The position numbers and the translations under genes were made by a program. Below are positions 5,166 to 6,895 of a stretch of 6,895 nt of DNA, piece by piece. The notes beneath the pieces were generated by a model. That model was given only the letters and a program-made list of their open reading frames with translations. It was not told the DNA's origin and did not search any database. The DNA comes from DASSBG01 sp964583865 (GTDB taxonomy: Bacteria > Pseudomonadota > Gammaproteobacteria > Xanthomonadales > Rhodanobacteraceae): positions 1-6,895 of the forward strand of contig CAZOXZ010000133.1 of NCBI GenBank assembly GCA_964583865.1, given 5' to 3'. Numbering within the stretch: the first letter of the stretch is position 1; each line of letters opens with the position of its first letter.

Positions 5166-5574
5166 GGATGCGTCCCGTGCGCGCAATGTCTTCGAGAATG
5201 CCACGCCTGGCTTCGTTGAGGTGGGCGTAGGCGCTCCATGCGGTCGCGGCGAAATCGTCGCACCGAAACCGGTCACGGCAGTAGATGAGCTTGCCGGTGG
5301 CAATGATTTGTGCGCGCATCACGGTGGAGCAACGCCGCATGTCCACCAGGTCCACATCCCGACCGGCAATCGTCGCCAGGCGGCCAGAGAGAAGGAACAG
5401 TGCCTGGGGATCGATCGGTGCTTCCGTTTGCAGGCCGAGGTCGATATCGCTGTCTGCACGCTGGGCGTCGCTGGCGAAACTGCCGAACAGGTAGATGCCC
5501 ACAAGGTCGGGCAACTCTGCGCGGAGCAGGGCCACGAGTTCATCCAGCAGGGCGGGTGTGGAGGATATCGACAT
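5155..5574 (-). CDS. mntA: MntA nucleotidyltransferase antitoxin
   Basis: A 139-residue minimal nucleotidyltransferase. In characterised MntA-HepT pairs this enzyme transfers AMP units from ATP to a tyrosine of the HEPN toxin, shutting off its RNase activity. The signature GSX10DXD is exact: YLFGSFASDAQRADSDIDLG gives G31-S32, then D43 and D45 as metal ligands. The third acidic residue is D75 in GRDVDLVDM. The protein looks complete and catalytically competent. It starts at ATG (5572-5574) with a weak ribosome site and is first in the operon, with the hepT start inside its 3' end. Its partner is frameshifted, so it may now be relaxed from selection or acting on another target. It is transcribed divergently from pilB. 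Confidence 0.92.
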   Translation of the reverse strand: MSISSTPALLDELVALLRAELPDLVGIYLFGSFASDAQRADSDIDLGLQTEAPIDPQALFLLSGRLATIAGRDVDLVDMRRCSTVMRAQIIATGKLIYCRDRFRCDDFAATAWSAYAHLNEARRGILEDIARTGRIHGR

Positions 5575-5604
5575 GCGGCCACTTTACCGTACCTGACGCC
5601 GATG

Positions 5605-5686
5605 GGCGGCTATGCTGCCATGCGAGCAAGATGCTCGCGGTCCGGCAAGCTGTTCGCGGTCCCTGGTGCGCGGGCGTCCTGCCCGC
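5605..5686. repeat. BIME remnant between mntA and pilB
   Basis: A minus-oriented type B at 5605-5643 (one stem changed to GGCGGC-tat-GCTGCC), a damaged single-hairpin B fragment at about 5644-5662, and a type C at 5665-5686 (GCGGGC-gtcct-GCCCGC). It sits in the 291-bp divergent gap between mntA and pilB, where promoters for both genes must lie. The remaining 5687-5865 shows no gene and no convincing promoter. Confidence 0.85.
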
Positions 5687-5865
5687 AAACGTTTCGCCGG
5701 AGGGAACGGGTCCGGCGTGCCGGGCTTGTGATGCGCTTCGCGTTCTGCGGGATTGCTGTACGATTTTGCGCGTGTGGATACTTTGAATGGCACGGGGGGA
5801 CTGCCAAAGCGGGTCGATTTGCAGTACATTCACACTTGTATTTCGGGGACTTGCGCGAACTTCTT

Positions 5866-6895
5866 ATGGCAACACAAGTGAAACCGCCGCTGATGAAGGG
5901 CCTGCTGGGCGTCGCCAGGCAGCTGGTGATTGCCGGTGTGTTGAGTGAGGAGGATGCGCGTGCGGCCAGCCAGGCCAGTACCGAAAAGGGCCAGCCGCTG
6001 GGTGCCTACCTGGTCGAACAGGGCCTGACGGATGGCCAGACGGTGGCCATGGCGCATGCGCGCAGTTTTGGCATGCCGGTGCTGGACATCAGCATGCTGG
6101 ATCCTGCCCAGATTCCCATCGACATGGTCAGCGAGGAGCTGGTCGAGAAGCACCGCGTGTTGCCGTTGTTCAAGCGCGGCAACCGTCTGTTCGTGGGTGT
6201 GACTGATCCGGCGCAGGAACGTGCGCTGGACGAAATCGCCTTCCATTCCAGTTGCACCGTCGAGCCGGTGCTGGTGGTCAGCGAGGATCTGGGGCGCGCC
6301 ATCGAGCAGGCCATGAATGCCCGCAGCACGACCATCGACGGCATGGATGGCGACGATGGTCTGGAGGATCTCGAGGTCGACGGTGGCGAGAGCGACTCGC
6401 ACGATAGCGGTGTCGATACATCAGGCGCCGACGATGCGCCGGTGGTGAAGTTCGTCAACAAGGTGCTGGTCGATGCCATTCGCCGCGGGGCTTCGGATAT
6501 CCACTTCGAGCCCTACGAGACGAGCTATCGGGTGCGCCTGCGCATGGATGGCATCCTGGTGAACGTGGCCAACCCGCCGCATGCGCTGGAGCCGCGCATT
6601 TCCTCGCGCCTGAAAGTGATTTCCAACCTCGATATCGCCGAGCGGCGCATCCCGCAGGACGGGCGCATGAAGTTGCGCCTGTCCAAGTCCAAGGCGGTGG
6701 ATTTTCGTGTTTCGACCCTGCCGACGTTGTTCGGCGAAAAGGTCGTGCTGCGTATTCTCGACAGCGCCGCGGCCAGCATGGGCGTGGACAAACTGGGCTA
6801 CGAGGAAGACCAGAAAAAGCTCTACCTCGAAGCCATCCACAAGCCCTACGGCATGGTGCTGGTCACCGGCCCCACCGGCTCGGGCAAGACGGTGT
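5866..6895 (+). CDS. pilB: Type IV pilus assembly ATPase PilB (N-terminal part, cut by window end)
   Basis: The first 343 residues of the hexameric cytoplasmic ATPase that powers pilus extension at the inner membrane, working with PilC and the PilMNOP platform. Residues about 10-150 form the T2SSE N-terminal (MshEN-like) region, with LPLFKRGNRLFVGVTDP near 104-120. Residues 158-191 are a low-complexity linker rich in Asp, Glu, Gly and Ser. The N2 and ATPase regions follow: NKVLVDAIRRGASDIHFEPYE (198-218), the AERRIPQDGRMKLR segment (about 256-270), and Walker A GPTGSGKT (335-342), just before the window ends. The Asp box, Walker B and tetracysteine motif would lie beyond. ATG 5866 is the natural start by alignment, but its ribosome site is poor (GGGGA is 16 nt away). 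Whether the N-terminal region binds c-di-GMP cannot be judged. Homologues are about 570 residues, so some 230 are missing. Confidence 0.95.
   Translation, partial: MATQVKPPLMKGLLGVARQLVIAGVLSEEDARAASQASTEKGQPLGAYLVEQGLTDGQTVAMAHARSFGMPVLDISMLDPAQIPIDMVSEELVEKHRVLPLFKRGNRLFVGVTDPAQERALDEIAFHSSCTVEPVLVVSEDLGRAIEQAMNARSTTIDGMDGDDGLEDLEVDGGESDSHDSGVDTSGADDAPVVKFVNKVLVDAIRRGASDIHFEPYETSYRVRLRMDGILVNVANPPHALEPRISSRLKVISNLDIAERRIPQDGRMKLRLSKSKAVDFRVSTLPTLFGEKVVLRILDSAAASMGVDKLGYEEDQKKLYLEAIHKPYGMVLVTGPTGSGKTV

Noticed and set aside
5788..5804. Sigma-54-like promoter (TGGCAC ... CTGC) upstream of pilB
   Set aside because: The -24 TGGCAC is good, but the conserved GG and GC dinucleotides are 12 nt apart instead of the required 10, and TTGC is not matched.

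Overview
The window is GC-rich bacterial chromosomal DNA, most likely from a gammaproteobacterium. This is inferred from the type IV pilus ATPase PilB at the right edge, from a REP-associated tyrosine transposase with its palindromic repeats, and from the style of the toxin-antitoxin genes. Nothing here fixes the genus.

Layout, left to right: (1) 1-310, inverted REP pairs (BIMEs), cut by the window edge. (2) 361-1022, minus strand, a vapBC-type module with a Phd/YefM-like antitoxin followed by a PIN-domain toxin; an 11-bp direct repeat lies in its promoter region. (3) 1109-2482, a REPtron-like unit: a complete REP-associated tyrosine transposase (RAYT, 1372-1998, plus strand) with REP/BIME elements on both sides, including a tandem array of about 103-bp period at 2090-2398. 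(4) 2496-4111, minus strand, a hipBA-type module with an XRE-family antitoxin and a HipA-like kinase. (5) 4195-4702, intergenic repeats of several kinds: more of the same BIMEs, two copies of an unrelated 65-bp-period hairpin repeat, and an enterobacterial-REP-like hairpin. (6) 4757-5574, minus strand, an mntA-hepT module in which mntA is intact and hepT is broken by a single-base frameshift ahead of its RNase motif. (7) 5605-5686, another BIME remnant in the divergent mntA/pilB intergenic region. (8) 5866-6895, plus strand, the N-terminal half of pilB, cut just after the Walker A motif.

Three toxin-antitoxin operons thus sit on one strand within about 5.2 kb, each with the antitoxin first and overlapping the toxin gene, and each bordered by REP arrays. 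Both intact toxins begin with weak start codons (TTG, GTG) that overlap the antitoxin stop by 4 bases. The REP elements share one architecture: a GGAG or GGAC head, a GC-rich hairpin with a 5-base loop, then usually a second hairpin. They are very probably substrates of the RAYT encoded among them. The best points for follow-up are the REPtron with its three REP variants, and the neutralised hepT beside an intact mntA.
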